From a virus: a DNA stretch of 64,000 bases. The number at the start of each line of letters is the position of its first letter. Positions within the stretch are counted from its first letter, which is position 1. Shown here one piece after another: positions 52,534 through 62,893 of the stretch. A program made the translations under genes and the position numbers. The notes under the pieces are model-generated. The model was not told where the DNA came from. It searched no databases and saw only the letters and a program-made list of their open reading frames with translations. The stretch lies in IMG/VR virus record IMGVR_UViG_3300033571_009591, positions 20,216-84,215 of that record; one strand, 5' to 3'.

Positions 52534-52878
52534 ATGACAAGTAGATTCAAAGATTTTGGAAGTGCCGATGTAGTTGCAGAGCCGCTGTCGTTTAAATTGT
52601 ACGATGAGGATTTTAATTGCAAGACATCGCTTCAAGGAAAAGTACTTTTAGACATGGTTGCTGCTGCATCATCTGATGATGCTGGAGACGCTGCTAATTT
52701 AGTTACAGGATTTTTTGCTAAGGCTCTTACACCTGAAAGCTATACTCGCTTTAATATTCTTCTAGAGTCAGACAAGATTGTTACTGTTGAAACTCTAGGT
52801 GAGATTACATCATGGCTAGTTGAGCAGTACTCAGGCCGTCCCGTGGAGGGGCCAACGGACTCCTTGAGTGGGCAGTAG
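52534..52878 (+). CDS. Tail assembly chaperone, short form
   Basis: A protein of 114 residues after AGGAAAAGGAAAG. Helical, with SWLVEQYSGRPVEGPTDSLS at the end, the usual region of the frameshift in actinophage chaperones. It lies directly before the tape measure gene, with which it should interact. Confidence 0.75.
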   Translation: MTSRFKDFGSADVVAEPLSFKLYDEDFNCKTSLQGKVLLDMVAAASSDDAGDAANLVTGFFAKALTPESYTRFNILLESDKIVTVETLGEITSWLVEQYSGRPVEGPTDSLSGQ

Positions 52879-53258
52879 ACCATTGGCCTTATGTCAACGG
52901 GAAAGCACTGATGAGCGGCCTACGTCTTGGAGAGATGGACTCGGCAGAAATGCTGGATGTAATACATGTTATCTTTGAAGAAGACTATACAAACGCCACT
53001 AGTGGAGAACAAGTTGACGCAAAAAACAACGTAAGAAAGATTATATATAGAGAGTTTTATGAGAAGAGTTATAACCATGGCTCTTCAAATAAGACAGATT
53101 ATTCAGATTTAGAACCTGAAGAAAGTGGCTACGACTACAGCGATGTAGTTCCTTTTGATCCTGCTAAAGCAGAGAGAAAGCCATTCGTACCTTCTACAGA
53201 TTTTAATCCTGATGCAGCACTACCGTTTGGAAAGACATTAGACGCCCCCATGGGCTAA
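52824..53258 (+). CDS. Tail assembly chaperone, -1 frameshift extension
   Basis: The -1 frame is open from 52824 and reads GANGLLEWAVDHWPYVNGKA after the likely slip at GGGG 52848-52851 (codons GAG GGG CCA), then the C-terminal domain starting SGLRLGEMDSAEMLDVIHVI. The ATG at 52911 in this frame has no ribosome site, so the frameshift fusion (about 235 residues) is preferred over a separate gene. Confidence 0.7.
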   Translation, partial: AVLRPSRGGANGLLEWAVDHWPYVNGKALMSGLRLGEMDSAEMLDVIHVIFEEDYTNATSGEQVDAKNNVRKIIYREFYEKSYNHGSSNKTDYSDLEPEESGYDYSDVVPFDPAKAERKPFVPSTDFNPDAALPFGKTLDAPMG

Positions 53259-53278
53259 ACACTAGGAGGTGATGGCTT

Positions 53279-56200
53279 GTGGCAATAGTAGGTGATGCTT
53301 ATGTGATGATACATGCCATCACTTCTGGTCTTGATAAAGATATTAAAGATGCACTTAAGAATGTTGATAAACATGGAAGTGATGCTGGCGATAGAGTCGG
53401 AAGAAACTTTAATAAAGGATTTCAAAAAGGAAGTAAAAAAGGCAGTCCCTTTGGTGATTTTTTTAAAGGAAGTGACGCTGCTGCTGCTAAGTTTTCTAGT
53501 CTTACTAAGGCTGGCTATGCTATTGCTCCACTACTTACTGCTTTAGGTGGAACAATTGGTGTTCTAGGTACAAGCTTAATTTCTTTAGGTTCTATAATTG
53601 GTGCTATTACAGTTCCTGCAATGGCTGTTCTTGGTTCTTCAATGATGTCTCTTGCTCAGGCGGCTGTAACTGTAAAACTAGCATTTGCTGGAGTAGGAAA
53701 AGCTATTGCTGCTGGAAATAAAGCAGCAAAAAAAGGTACTGACAACTCTAAAGCACTTAAAAAAGCAAAAACTGCACTAGAACGTGCAGAAAGAGCTCTT
53801 GGTGAAGCATATGAAGATGCTGCTAAAGCAATTAAAAAAGCAGATGAAGAGTTGCTTGATTCAATGAAAGATCTGCATAAGGCTCGTGAACAGGCTAAAG
53901 AAGATTTAGAACAACTTGGTTTTGATTCCGAAGATGCCGCACTTTCAGAACAGAAAGCTGCTTTAGAGCTAGAAAAAGCTCGTGAAACTCTTGCTCGTGT
54001 TTCAGACCTGCCTCCCAACTCCCGTGCTAGAAAAGAAGCAGAACTTGCTTTTGCTGAGGCTGATCTCAATTATCGCCGTGCAATTGATAAAAACAATGAT
54101 CTTAAAAAGACAGAAGCAAAAAATGCCTTACTTGGTGACACAGTAGAAAAGCAAGTCGAGGGACAGGAAAATGTAGTAAAAGCACTAGAAGCAGTAGATG
54201 ATGCTAAGAAAAATATAGGAGAAACCGAACTTCAAAATGCAAGAGCAATTAGAAGCGCGACAGAGAGTCGAGATGATGCAAAAGATGCATTAAATGATAT
54301 AAAAAACAATACTAATGGTGTTGATGCCTATAAAGATGCCTTAGCTGAATTATCACCAGAAGCTCGTAAATTTGTTAAATACATTGTATCTCTTAAAAAT
54401 GTTTTTAAAGATCTTAAAGCTGCTGCTGGTAAAGACCTCTTCCCTAAACTAGAAAAAGCACTAAGAAACTTTTTTAGACCTGGAAATATAAAAATATTTA
54501 AAGGACTTCTTCAGGAAACTGGTAGTGTTTTAGGAGATGTTGCAATAAAATTCTCTAAAACAGTTACTAAGGGGGAGAATTTAGAAAGACTACAAGGTAT
54601 CTGGAAGACAAATAATAGACTTTTAGGTAAATTTGGAGATGCTGGAAACAATGTTTATGAAGCATTGCTTCTTCTTCTAGAGGCAGCTAAACCTCTTATT
54701 GACGCTTTTGGAGACTGGGTTGTAAACGTAACGGGAGCATGGAAAGAGACTCTTAAAGCAGATAAAGCAACTGGAAAACTTACTAGTAAATTTAAAATTG
54801 CTAAGGGTATTTTTAAAGACTTAGGTAAAATTTTTGGTAATGTTTTTGGCGGACTAGGTAAACTTTTTGAAGCCAATACTGGCCCTGGTAGCGGTGGTCA
54901 AATATTTTTAGACTACTTTAAAAAAATAACAGAAAACTTTAAAAATCTTAAAACTATTGATGGGAAGCCTCTCAAGCAATTTTTTGCAGGAGCCGCAGAA
55001 AATGGAACCAAACTTCTTGACCTTTTAGGTAAAATCCTTGGAGGATTCATTAAGTTGGCAGATGACACTGCTTTAGGTACTTTTTTTGACAATCTTGGGG
55101 AAGCAGTAGACATTCTTAACACTATAGACCTCGGCGGGGCTATGGTTGCTATAAGTGAGTTTGCAATAGAAATTGCAAAATTTGTAAAATTAGTAACAGA
55201 TAGTGGTTCGGTAGAAGTATTTTTTGGTGTTCTCAAGAGCGGCCTAAGTTTCTTAAATAAAATATTAGCCAGTGGTATTGGTCAAGCCCTTCTTAAAGTA
55301 GCTGCTCTTATCTTCCCCTTCCTCTTGGCCCTAGGCACCATTGCTAAAGTTGGAAAATTTGCATTATTAGTAGTTAAAGGAAATCTTGATAAAGTAGCTA
55401 AGGCTTTTAAATTTTTACTTCCTAACTCCGTGTATAAAAAAATAATATCTGGTTTAGACACTATAAAACTAAAAGCCATGTATGCGATGGATAAGGTAAA
55501 GGCTTCAGTTAAAAAAGCTGGCGCAGCGCTTATTAATTTTGGTAAAAAAGCCGTTTCATCAGCTGTAACAGGTATTAAATCTATTGGTACAAATGCCAAA
55601 GCAGCTGGAGTAAAACTTATTGCGATGGGTAAGGCTGCTGCTGGTAAGGCTCTAGGAGGTATTGTAAAGTTTGCTAAAGGCTCTATGATACTTTTAACAA
55701 ACCCTATATTTTTAATATCTGTAGCAATTGTTGCAATAATTGCAGGTCTTGTAATTTTATACAAGAGAAGTGAAAAATTTAGAAAGATTGCTAATAAAGC
55801 CTTTGGTGCAGTAAAAAAGGCTTTAGTAGATGCTCTCAACTGGGCTAAAAAGAATTGGCCTCTACTTCTTGCAATTTTAACTGGTCCTATTGGTCTTCTT
55901 GTTTTCTTTGTAGTTAAGAATTTTGACAAAATAAAAAAGATAGCAGGAAAAGTATGGGATGGACTTAAGTCAGGGCTTTCCAGAGTTTGGGCAGGAGTTC
56001 AGGTAGTTTGGGGTTTAATTATTAAGGGTGTAAAGCTCTCAGTAGCAGCTGTTGGTGCAGTGCTTGGTTTTGTCTGGGATGTATTAAAAACTAGCTTGGA
56101 GTTGGTATGGGCAGGCATTCAGATTGTCTGGGACTTAATTATTGCAGGTGTAAAAGTTTTTATATCAGCCCTAGGTGCAGTACTTGGTTTTGTGTGGGAC

Positions 56201-57106
56201 GTTCTTAAGACTGGATTAGAACTTGCTTGGGCAGGAGTACAGATTGTCTGGGACCTCATTATTGCAGGAGTTAAGATATTTGTAGCATCCCTAAAGGCTG
56301 TAATTGAGTTTATCTGGGATGTATTAAAAACAGGTCTTGAACTTGCTTGGGCAGGTATACAACTAGTTTGGGACTTAATTGTTAAGGGAGTTACAACAGT
56401 CATTGATAGTCTAAAAACTATTCTAGGTGGTGCTTGGAGTGTACTAAAGACTGGTCTTGATACTGTCTGGACTGCAATTAAACTAGTTTGGGACACAATT
56501 GTTAAGGGTGTGTCAGGTTATTTAACAACAGTTAAAACTGCTTTAGGTGGTGCTTGGAGTGTACTAAAGACTGGTCTTGATACTGTCTGGACTGAAATTA
56601 AAGCAGTGTGGACTACTATTATTACTTTTGTTACAGGTATTAAAGCTAAAATAGCAACAGCTGCCTCAGGTATGTGGAATGGGATAAAGGACTCTTTTAA
56701 GAGTGTTATAAACTATATAATTAATGGATGGAATAAACTTCAATTTAAACTTCCAAGCTTTAAAGGATTAACAGTTAAAGGCGTAACAATTATTCCAGCA
56801 TTTGAAGGTCCTTCTCTAGGAGTTCCTAAAATACCAGTACTGTTAGCAAAAGGTGGAGTTATTCGGCCAACTACTGGCGGAACTTTGGCTACAATTGGTG
56901 AAGCAGGCCGCCCAGAGCGCGTAGAGCCTCTTGATGCAGATGGTTTGTCAGTCCGTGACCGAGCAATTATTGCCGAACTTTCTGGTGGCGGAAGTGGGAC
57001 AACAGTAAACATGGTAATCAATCCTTCTGCTGGTATGGATGAGCGTGAATTAGCAGCAATTGTTTCTCGTCAGATTGCATTCCAACTTCGTAGAGGAGCC
57101 GCATAA
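53279..57106 (+). CDS. Tape measure protein
   Basis: A protein of 1275 residues from GTG 53279 (AGGAGGTGATGGCTT). Hydrophobic segments near residues 85-150 and 660-835, a long Ala/Lys/Glu coiled-coil region about 160-360, and a tandem array of about 40-residue repeats around 890-1120 (VWAGVQVVWGLIIKGVK, FVWDVLKTGLELAWAG). The C-terminus GGVIRPTTGGTLATIGEAGR is typical of phage tape measures. The length suggests a tail near 190 nm by the usual 1.5 angstrom per residue rule. ATAATG overlap with the next gene. Confidence 0.9.
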   Translation: MAIVGDAYVMIHAITSGLDKDIKDALKNVDKHGSDAGDRVGRNFNKGFQKGSKKGSPFGDFFKGSDAAAAKFSSLTKAGYAIAPLLTALGGTIGVLGTSLISLGSIIGAITVPAMAVLGSSMMSLAQAAVTVKLAFAGVGKAIAAGNKAAKKGTDNSKALKKAKTALERAERALGEAYEDAAKAIKKADEELLDSMKDLHKAREQAKEDLEQLGFDSEDAALSEQKAALELEKARETLARVSDLPPNSRARKEAELAFAEADLNYRRAIDKNNDLKKTEAKNALLGDTVEKQVEGQENVVKALEAVDDAKKNIGETELQNARAIRSATESRDDAKDALNDIKNNTNGVDAYKDALAELSPEARKFVKYIVSLKNVFKDLKAAAGKDLFPKLEKALRNFFRPGNIKIFKGLLQETGSVLGDVAIKFSKTVTKGENLERLQGIWKTNNRLLGKFGDAGNNVYEALLLLLEAAKPLIDAFGDWVVNVTGAWKETLKADKATGKLTSKFKIAKGIFKDLGKIFGNVFGGLGKLFEANTGPGSGGQIFLDYFKKITENFKNLKTIDGKPLKQFFAGAAENGTKLLDLLGKILGGFIKLADDTALGTFFDNLGEAVDILNTIDLGGAMVAISEFAIEIAKFVKLVTDSGSVEVFFGVLKSGLSFLNKILASGIGQALLKVAALIFPFLLALGTIAKVGKFALLVVKGNLDKVAKAFKFLLPNSVYKKIISGLDTIKLKAMYAMDKVKASVKKAGAALINFGKKAVSSAVTGIKSIGTNAKAAGVKLIAMGKAAAGKALGGIVKFAKGSMILLTNPIFLISVAIVAIIAGLVILYKRSEKFRKIANKAFGAVKKALVDALNWAKKNWPLLLAILTGPIGLLVFFVVKNFDKIKKIAGKVWDGLKSGLSRVWAGVQVVWGLIIKGVKLSVAAVGAVLGFVWDVLKTSLELVWAGIQIVWDLIIAGVKVFISALGAVLGFVWDVLKTGLELAWAGVQIVWDLIIAGVKIFVASLKAVIEFIWDVLKTGLELAWAGIQLVWDLIVKGVTTVIDSLKTILGGAWSVLKTGLDTVWTAIKLVWDTIVKGVSGYLTTVKTALGGAWSVLKTGLDTVWTEIKAVWTTIITFVTGIKAKIATAASGMWNGIKDSFKSVINYIINGWNKLQFKLPSFKGLTVKGVTIIPAFEGPSLGVPKIPVLLAKGGVIRPTTGGTLATIGEAGRPERVEPLDADGLSVRDRAIIAELSGGGSGTTVNMVINPSAGMDERELAAIVSRQIAFQLRRGAA

Positions 57107-58263
57107 TGACATATACACAGGGTTATAAAAATAATCAAGTAGATTCGTCCTTAACTCCGCTTCCAATCCCGCATCTAACGGGAATGAAGTTGGAGGAAGA
57201 CATTTCCCTTAACGATTTTGTTTTTAATACAATTGATGAATACGGTGTTGTTTGGGTAATTACAGACATTACTGGGTGGTGGCAACCCCCTACACCTGAC
57301 ATGCTTGATATCAAGCGTGGCTGGGGTGATGGTTCTTATGATGTTAAGGGTCGTTGGAATGCTCGAGACATAACTCTTGTAGGTGTGATTCTCTGCCCAG
57401 ACCCTTCCCTTGCTCCTGCTGCTAGGAACCGTCTTATTACAGCAACCAATCTTGTTTATTCTGGAGGCTGGCTTAAGACTAATGAAAACCCAACAAAAGC
57501 CTCTTGGGTACGCCTTAGCGGTGAGGCTCAGTTCGAGTCTGTGTCTGCCCGCGGCCGCATTGAGTTTTCTATTGGTCTTCGTGCTGCTGACCCGCTCAAG
57601 TATGAGTGGAACGATTCTGACCCTGACGGGTATTTTAATTCACAGATTCTTTGTAAGTCCGTAAGCCCTCCTCGTACAGGTTTAGGAACTATTACAAATA
57701 ATGGAAATTTTCCCGTTAGTACATACATAACAGTTACAGGTCCTATTGTAGGGCCAGCAGTAATTTCTAATAACACAAATGAAGAATTTATTACAATTAC
57801 TGGAAGTCTGCGTGGTGCGGTTACTAAAACTATCAACAACAGAGGTATAACAGATTCTTTAGTTACTATTGGAACCACATCGGCACACGGGTTAGTTGAG
57901 GGTGACATAGTTACTATTTCTGGTTTAGGCACTCCATATAATGGTGATCAGGTTGTTACAAGTGTAATTGGAGATGCAGCAACATCTACTCAATTTACTT
58001 ACGAGGCTACTGGAACAAATGTTTCATACGGTTCAGCATCAGGGTCTTTAGCATATGGCCCTGACACTTTAGAAATCGATACTTACAGTAGAAGCGTATA
58101 TTTAAATGGTCAGTATTATGGTGCACGTAGCAAACTAGAGGTATATAACGACTGGGTAACTTTATCCCCTGGAGCAAATATAATTTCTTTCTTTGATGAA
58201 GGTGCAGTCTCGGCATCAGCAGCAAAGATTGATGTTGAATATAGGTCTGGCCACCTCGGTTAA
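57106..58263 (+). CDS. Distal tail (Dit-like) protein
   Basis: A protein of 385 residues, TAATG-coupled to the tape measure. NDFVFNTIDEYGVVWVITDI, KGRWNARDITLVGVILCPDP and FSIGLRAADPLKYEW match distal tail/minor tail proteins at this position. An inserted beta module (TSAHGLVEGDIVTISGLGTP, then TQFTYEATGTNV) around residues 255-315 is of the type shared with neighbours. The last 60 residues (DTLEIDTYSRSVYLNGQYYG) resemble the usual phage tail C-terminal jelly-roll. Confidence 0.7.
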   Translation: MTYTQGYKNNQVDSSLTPLPIPHLTGMKLEEDISLNDFVFNTIDEYGVVWVITDITGWWQPPTPDMLDIKRGWGDGSYDVKGRWNARDITLVGVILCPDPSLAPAARNRLITATNLVYSGGWLKTNENPTKASWVRLSGEAQFESVSARGRIEFSIGLRAADPLKYEWNDSDPDGYFNSQILCKSVSPPRTGLGTITNNGNFPVSTYITVTGPIVGPAVISNNTNEEFITITGSLRGAVTKTINNRGITDSLVTIGTTSAHGLVEGDIVTISGLGTPYNGDQVVTSVIGDAATSTQFTYEATGTNVSYGSASGSLAYGPDTLEIDTYSRSVYLNGQYYGARSKLEVYNDWVTLSPGANIISFFDEGAVSASAAKIDVEYRSGHLG

Positions 58264-58290
58264 TACATTTTACGCAAAGGAAATAATGAC

Positions 58291-60693
58291 ATGGCAAGAA
58301 ATGAAATAGTATTAGCGGAGTACCGCTATTACGTTGTTGACATCTTAACTAATAGTGTTATTACTGAAATCCCTTTTAGTGGTGTTGTTTATGAGCGTGC
58401 TCTAAGTAAGGCTGGAAGTTTTTCTGGTCAAATCCCTGTTATTGAAGCAACTAAAAATTTAAATTTATATGAATCAACTATGCCTGGAAAAACAGCTCTA
58501 TATGTTCTTCGTAATGGCGCCTGTGTTTGGGGAGGGATAATCTGGAGTCGCAGTTACTCTCCTTCTGATAAAAAGTTAACAGTTGATGCTCAAGAATGGA
58601 TTAGCTACCTCTATCATCGTGCTGTTTGGCAGACCTTATTTTATGGTTCTGAGGGCATATTTTGTTTAAAGTATCAAGCCTTAGGGGGAGTTGCAGTTGT
58701 ATATACCGATATAGAGCATGGTTTTCTTGTAGGAGATACGGTTAAAGTTAATTCTTTAAACTCCGCACTTAACGGAACTCATGTGATAACTGCAGTAACT
58801 CCTGCATCGTTTAGCTTCTCAAGTACAGCAAATCTTTCCCTAAGCCCGTCTAGTACAGGCATTGCTAGAACTATTGTCGACTCTTATGATATTACTCGAG
58901 ACATTCTTGGGTGGCTTAGTGATGATTTTGGCTATAATCAATTTGTTAATGACGCTATTAAACCAGCGTCAGAAAACGAATATTCAGTAGTGAATAAAGT
59001 CATGACCTCTGGGTTGGCAACTCTTACTACATCAGTACCTCATGATTTAATAGAGGGACAACTTCTTGAAATTGTAGATGTTGATACAGCTCTTAATGGG
59101 TACCAAACCATCACATCAATACCTTCCTCTACTTCATTCTCTTTCCAAGTTGCTGGAAGTACCGCAAATATTAGTTCTTCATCGGTAACTGGTATAAATA
59201 TATATAATGTAATAACAAAAGCGACTGTAACTAATATATATACTGTAGGAACTAAATCTGCATCTAATAATATTATAACTTTAACTACCACTGTTGCTCA
59301 TGACCTCTCCGTTGGCGATGAGATTGCTATTGAGAGAGTGGATACAGAGTTTAATGGAAGATATACAGTTGCCTCTGTCCCAACCACTACTACTTTTACA
59401 TACATAAAATCAGTAGTAAATATGGCATCCACTCCTGTAGAAGCAGGAGAGCTTTCCTATAAAACAGCAGTTCTTGTTACTTCGGCGGCTCACGGGCTAT
59501 CAAAAAATAAAACAGTTGTAGTAGAAATAAATGACGAAGCATACGATGGAACGTTTGTAGTATCTAAAATAATAAACTCTACAACATTCAGATATAGCTT
59601 ATTTAGCACTCTTAACGATGCTCCTGAAGCGGTAGATGGAGGAATTATTAAGTGGGGCGGAAGAGCGGTTGCTGGGACATATGGATCTTTCTCTGCTAAC
59701 TCTGACCCTGGAATTGGTGTAACCAATCAAATAAGTAATAAATATATTGGTCTTATTCAACAGGTATTTAGAGGATCTGACCTAAGGTACTTTGGAGAAA
59801 TTCTAGAAGATTTTAGTAAAGACATCAATGGTTTTGAATACCGTATTGACTGCGACTTTCAGGATGGACAATTTACAAGAACCTTTAGATTTGTACCATT
59901 TATTCCCCCTCCTAGAAAATCTGTTGTTATTAATAAAGCGCTTACCTCTAATGTTGCCACTTTAACTACAGAAACTGCGCATCTGCTTGAGGTAGGAGAT
60001 GAAATTGTTGTTAGTGAAGTTGGATTATCTTTTGATGGGACAATTATTGTTGAAAGCATACCTACAGCAACTACGTTTACTTATAGGTCTTATAAATTAA
60101 ATGTTCCATCAACATCTTGCTATGGATATATAGGTCTAATACACCCCATAAGTATTTTAGGAGCAGACCAGTACGTTTTTGAGTACCCTGGAAATATTTT
60201 AGAGTTTAAGATTGATGAATCCGCAGAAAACGCTGCTACTAGAATGTGGGTCGGTGGAAACAATCAAGGTCTTGATGGAGAAGCAAGTCAGCCATATGCT
60301 GCAGCAAGTTCTATAGATTTATTAGGAGCAGGGTGGCCAATTCTCGACCAAATTGAATCCAGCTCCAATGATGAAGCAGGGGAGTCAATGCTTTATGACT
60401 ACGCTGAAGAATATCTTTTAGAGGCTAGACCACCAGAGATGACATTTACCATTTCAGTAAATGGTTCTCTATCCCCTGCTGTTGGAGACTATCTTCCAGG
60501 AGACTGGTGCACAATTATTGTTGATGATGAGTTTGTACGAATGCGTCTTGAGAGTAATCTAGAGCCACGCTCTGATGTTATTGTTCGTAAGATTGTTGGA
60601 TATAAGGTGAGCGTCCCAGACTCACCTGCTTTCCCTGAAAAGGTAGACTTAGAACTCGTTAGTGAATTTAAGGAGGATAGACGCAATGCCTAG
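58291..60693 (+). CDS. Minor tail protein (tail hub/Gp37-like) with repeated beta modules
   Basis: A protein of 800 residues after AAAGGAAATAATGAC. The ends match actinophage minor tail hubs: GKTALYVLRNGACVWGGIIW, LTVDAQEWISYLYHRAVW; and PPEMTFTISVNGSLSPAVGD, LPGDWCTIIVDDEFVRMRLE. Between them lie at least four or five copies of the 75-residue beta module (for example ATLTTSVPHDLIEGQLLEI, ITLTTTVAHDLSVGDEIAI, ATLTTETAHLLEVGDEIVV). Confidence 0.75.
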   Translation: MARNEIVLAEYRYYVVDILTNSVITEIPFSGVVYERALSKAGSFSGQIPVIEATKNLNLYESTMPGKTALYVLRNGACVWGGIIWSRSYSPSDKKLTVDAQEWISYLYHRAVWQTLFYGSEGIFCLKYQALGGVAVVYTDIEHGFLVGDTVKVNSLNSALNGTHVITAVTPASFSFSSTANLSLSPSSTGIARTIVDSYDITRDILGWLSDDFGYNQFVNDAIKPASENEYSVVNKVMTSGLATLTTSVPHDLIEGQLLEIVDVDTALNGYQTITSIPSSTSFSFQVAGSTANISSSSVTGINIYNVITKATVTNIYTVGTKSASNNIITLTTTVAHDLSVGDEIAIERVDTEFNGRYTVASVPTTTTFTYIKSVVNMASTPVEAGELSYKTAVLVTSAAHGLSKNKTVVVEINDEAYDGTFVVSKIINSTTFRYSLFSTLNDAPEAVDGGIIKWGGRAVAGTYGSFSANSDPGIGVTNQISNKYIGLIQQVFRGSDLRYFGEILEDFSKDINGFEYRIDCDFQDGQFTRTFRFVPFIPPPRKSVVINKALTSNVATLTTETAHLLEVGDEIVVSEVGLSFDGTIIVESIPTATTFTYRSYKLNVPSTSCYGYIGLIHPISILGADQYVFEYPGNILEFKIDESAENAATRMWVGGNNQGLDGEASQPYAAASSIDLLGAGWPILDQIESSSNDEAGESMLYDYAEEYLLEARPPEMTFTISVNGSLSPAVGDYLPGDWCTIIVDDEFVRMRLESNLEPRSDVIVRKIVGYKVSVPDSPAFPEKVDLELVSEFKEDRRNA

Positions 60694-62890
60694 TAGACGC
60701 CGTTCTAGAAGTAAAAACTTAGGCACTAACCTTGCTGATGTTCAGCGACGTATGCGCTACCTTGAGCGTCGCCCTGTCCGTACAAAACTTCAATCAAAAG
60801 TTGTTAGAGCTGTGCATATTAAACCAGAAACAATCACTCCTAGCGAAGTTAATTTTGGTACTGTAGTAATTACACCTACAGAACCTACAGACAGTCTTAA
60901 AGAAGGTGCTATTTGGATAAACCCTGATAGTGGAGCAGCCAATGTTTATAGCATTGATTCTGATGCATTTGTAACGATCACTGATGAAAACGCTGTAGAG
61001 GCGTTAACTATTGCACAGGGTAAAAACAAAACTTACGTTCAACCTGCTGAACCAACAGGTGGTACATATTTTGAAGGTGACCTTTGGATTGATACTGATG
61101 ACGGTAATAAACTTTATATCTATAGCGGAACCGCTTGGGTCTCACGGCAAGATACTGCAATTTCAGCAGCACAGACAACTGCAAATGGTAAAAATACAGT
61201 TTACTACTCTACTGCTGAGCCAGGTACTACTTTAAATACTGCTGGAGATATTTGGTGGAAATATGGATTTACTCGATCTGTATCAAATAAGGCTCTAACT
61301 AATAACGTAGCAACGCTCACTACTACTGGTGCTCATGGATTATCTGTCGGTGTTGAAGTAAAAATATCTGGTATTAACTCTACATTTAACGGTACCTACA
61401 CGGTTGCTTCAATACCTACAACAACAACTTTTACATACGCTAGAACAGCAACAAATGTAGCCTCGTCAGCTGTTTCACCTACAGGAACACTTCTCTATTC
61501 GGATGGCATTATTACTGGTCAATGGACAGGAGCAGGTGGGACAAGTTGGACATCTAACACTATTGGAAACTTAGTAATTGCTAATATTGATGCTGGAAAG
61601 ATTACAACAGGCTACCTTGATGTTGCTGGCGCGGTGAGGATTACAACAAGTGCTACAGCATCTGGTACAGGTGGATTTACACCTAGAATAGAAATAAACT
61701 CCAGCGGTTTTTTTGCATACGACGGAGCAGTTGCTACGGTATCTATTACTAACACTGGAACTGCTGTATTTTCTGGAACTGTAAACGCAACAGGTGGAAA
61801 TTTTACAGGTTTTGTTACTGCAGGAACTGCAAGATTTGGCGCGGCAGTTCAGCCTGGTAAAAATGGAATATACATAAATGCTAATAACTATTGGTATGAC
61901 GATGGAACTTTTAAAACAGGGACAGGTACATCTTCAATAACCTATGACGAAACAGGTGCACTAACTATTGGCTCGGGTGCCGCTATCGCAGGAATTACCG
62001 CTTCAGTATTGGCAGCAGGTGCATCAGAAGGTGCAACCGCTCTTCAACCTGGAAACGGTGTTTTAGATAACGGCAGTGATCAAATCACTAGCATTAGTAC
62101 AGCAAGCGGTATAGTGATTGGAACTGACCCAGCAAAATCAGGGAATGAAGCCCGTATTGAGCTTAGAGCCTCGGGTTTTTATGCATACAATGGAACAGAA
62201 CCAACTGTTAGTATATTAGCCAATGGTAATGCGGAATTTAAAGGAACTGTTAAAGCAGGATCTTTTATAGTTGGGACTGATGCATCAACTGTAGTATCAA
62301 ATGCTGCGCAAGGAGAGACTGCTCTTCAACCTGGAAATGGTATTGGAGACAACGCTAGTGACCAGATTACTAGTATCAGTACAGCCCAGGGGATAGTAAT
62401 TGGAACACGGGTTGATGGAACTGGTGCTCGCGTTGAGATGAATTCTACTGGTTTCTACGCATATAATGGTGTATCTGGAACTCCAACTGTCAGTATATTA
62501 AATACTGGTGCAGCAACTTTTACTGGAACTGTTACTGGTTCTAGCTTTTCATCTACAAACTATGCCAGTGGTGCAGGTGTAGCAATAATTTCTCCAACTT
62601 CTGGTATAGATCAAATTTTGTTTAACAAGGATGGCAGTCAGGTTTCTAGTTATTCCGTTGTAGCTAGTGGAGTAGTTATACAGACGGGGGCATCTCAACT
62701 GACAATGACAACTGCAGGGTCTACTCTTTTAACTTCTTCTGGTAATCAACTTTCTTTAGGCTCTAATATGTACTTACTTAGTGGTTCTGGTGGAAATAGG
62801 GCTGGAACAGGAAATATTAGAAATACTTTTGCATCAACAGGCGATCCTTCAGGCGGGTCTGATGGCGATGTTTGGTTAAAGTGGGAATAG
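60686..62890 (+). CDS. Minor tail protein, likely fibre
   Basis: A protein of 734 residues from ATG 60686, with AAGGAGGATAGACGCA inside the end of the previous gene. A basic N-terminus (PSRRRSRSKNLG), a beta module at about 205-275 (NVATLTTTGAHGLSVGVEVK), then several degenerate repeats of a GETALQPGNGIGDN ... ITSISTAQGIVIG ... GFYAYNG ... FTGTV unit that resemble a trimeric fibre. It ends GDPSGGSDGDVWLKW, a motif common at fibre ends. Confidence 0.7.
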   Translation: MPSRRRSRSKNLGTNLADVQRRMRYLERRPVRTKLQSKVVRAVHIKPETITPSEVNFGTVVITPTEPTDSLKEGAIWINPDSGAANVYSIDSDAFVTITDENAVEALTIAQGKNKTYVQPAEPTGGTYFEGDLWIDTDDGNKLYIYSGTAWVSRQDTAISAAQTTANGKNTVYYSTAEPGTTLNTAGDIWWKYGFTRSVSNKALTNNVATLTTTGAHGLSVGVEVKISGINSTFNGTYTVASIPTTTTFTYARTATNVASSAVSPTGTLLYSDGIITGQWTGAGGTSWTSNTIGNLVIANIDAGKITTGYLDVAGAVRITTSATASGTGGFTPRIEINSSGFFAYDGAVATVSITNTGTAVFSGTVNATGGNFTGFVTAGTARFGAAVQPGKNGIYINANNYWYDDGTFKTGTGTSSITYDETGALTIGSGAAIAGITASVLAAGASEGATALQPGNGVLDNGSDQITSISTASGIVIGTDPAKSGNEARIELRASGFYAYNGTEPTVSILANGNAEFKGTVKAGSFIVGTDASTVVSNAAQGETALQPGNGIGDNASDQITSISTAQGIVIGTRVDGTGARVEMNSTGFYAYNGVSGTPTVSILNTGAATFTGTVTGSSFSSTNYASGAGVAIISPTSGIDQILFNKDGSQVSSYSVVASGVVIQTGASQLTMTTAGSTLLTSSGNQLSLGSNMYLLSGSGGNRAGTGNIRNTFASTGDPSGGSDGDVWLKWE

Positions 62891-62893
62891 TAG

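Noticed and set aside
52911-53258. An independent 115-codon gene after the first tail chaperone
   Set aside because: No ribosome site precedes its ATG, and the frame is open far upstream in the -1 register. A frameshift fusion is the usual arrangement.
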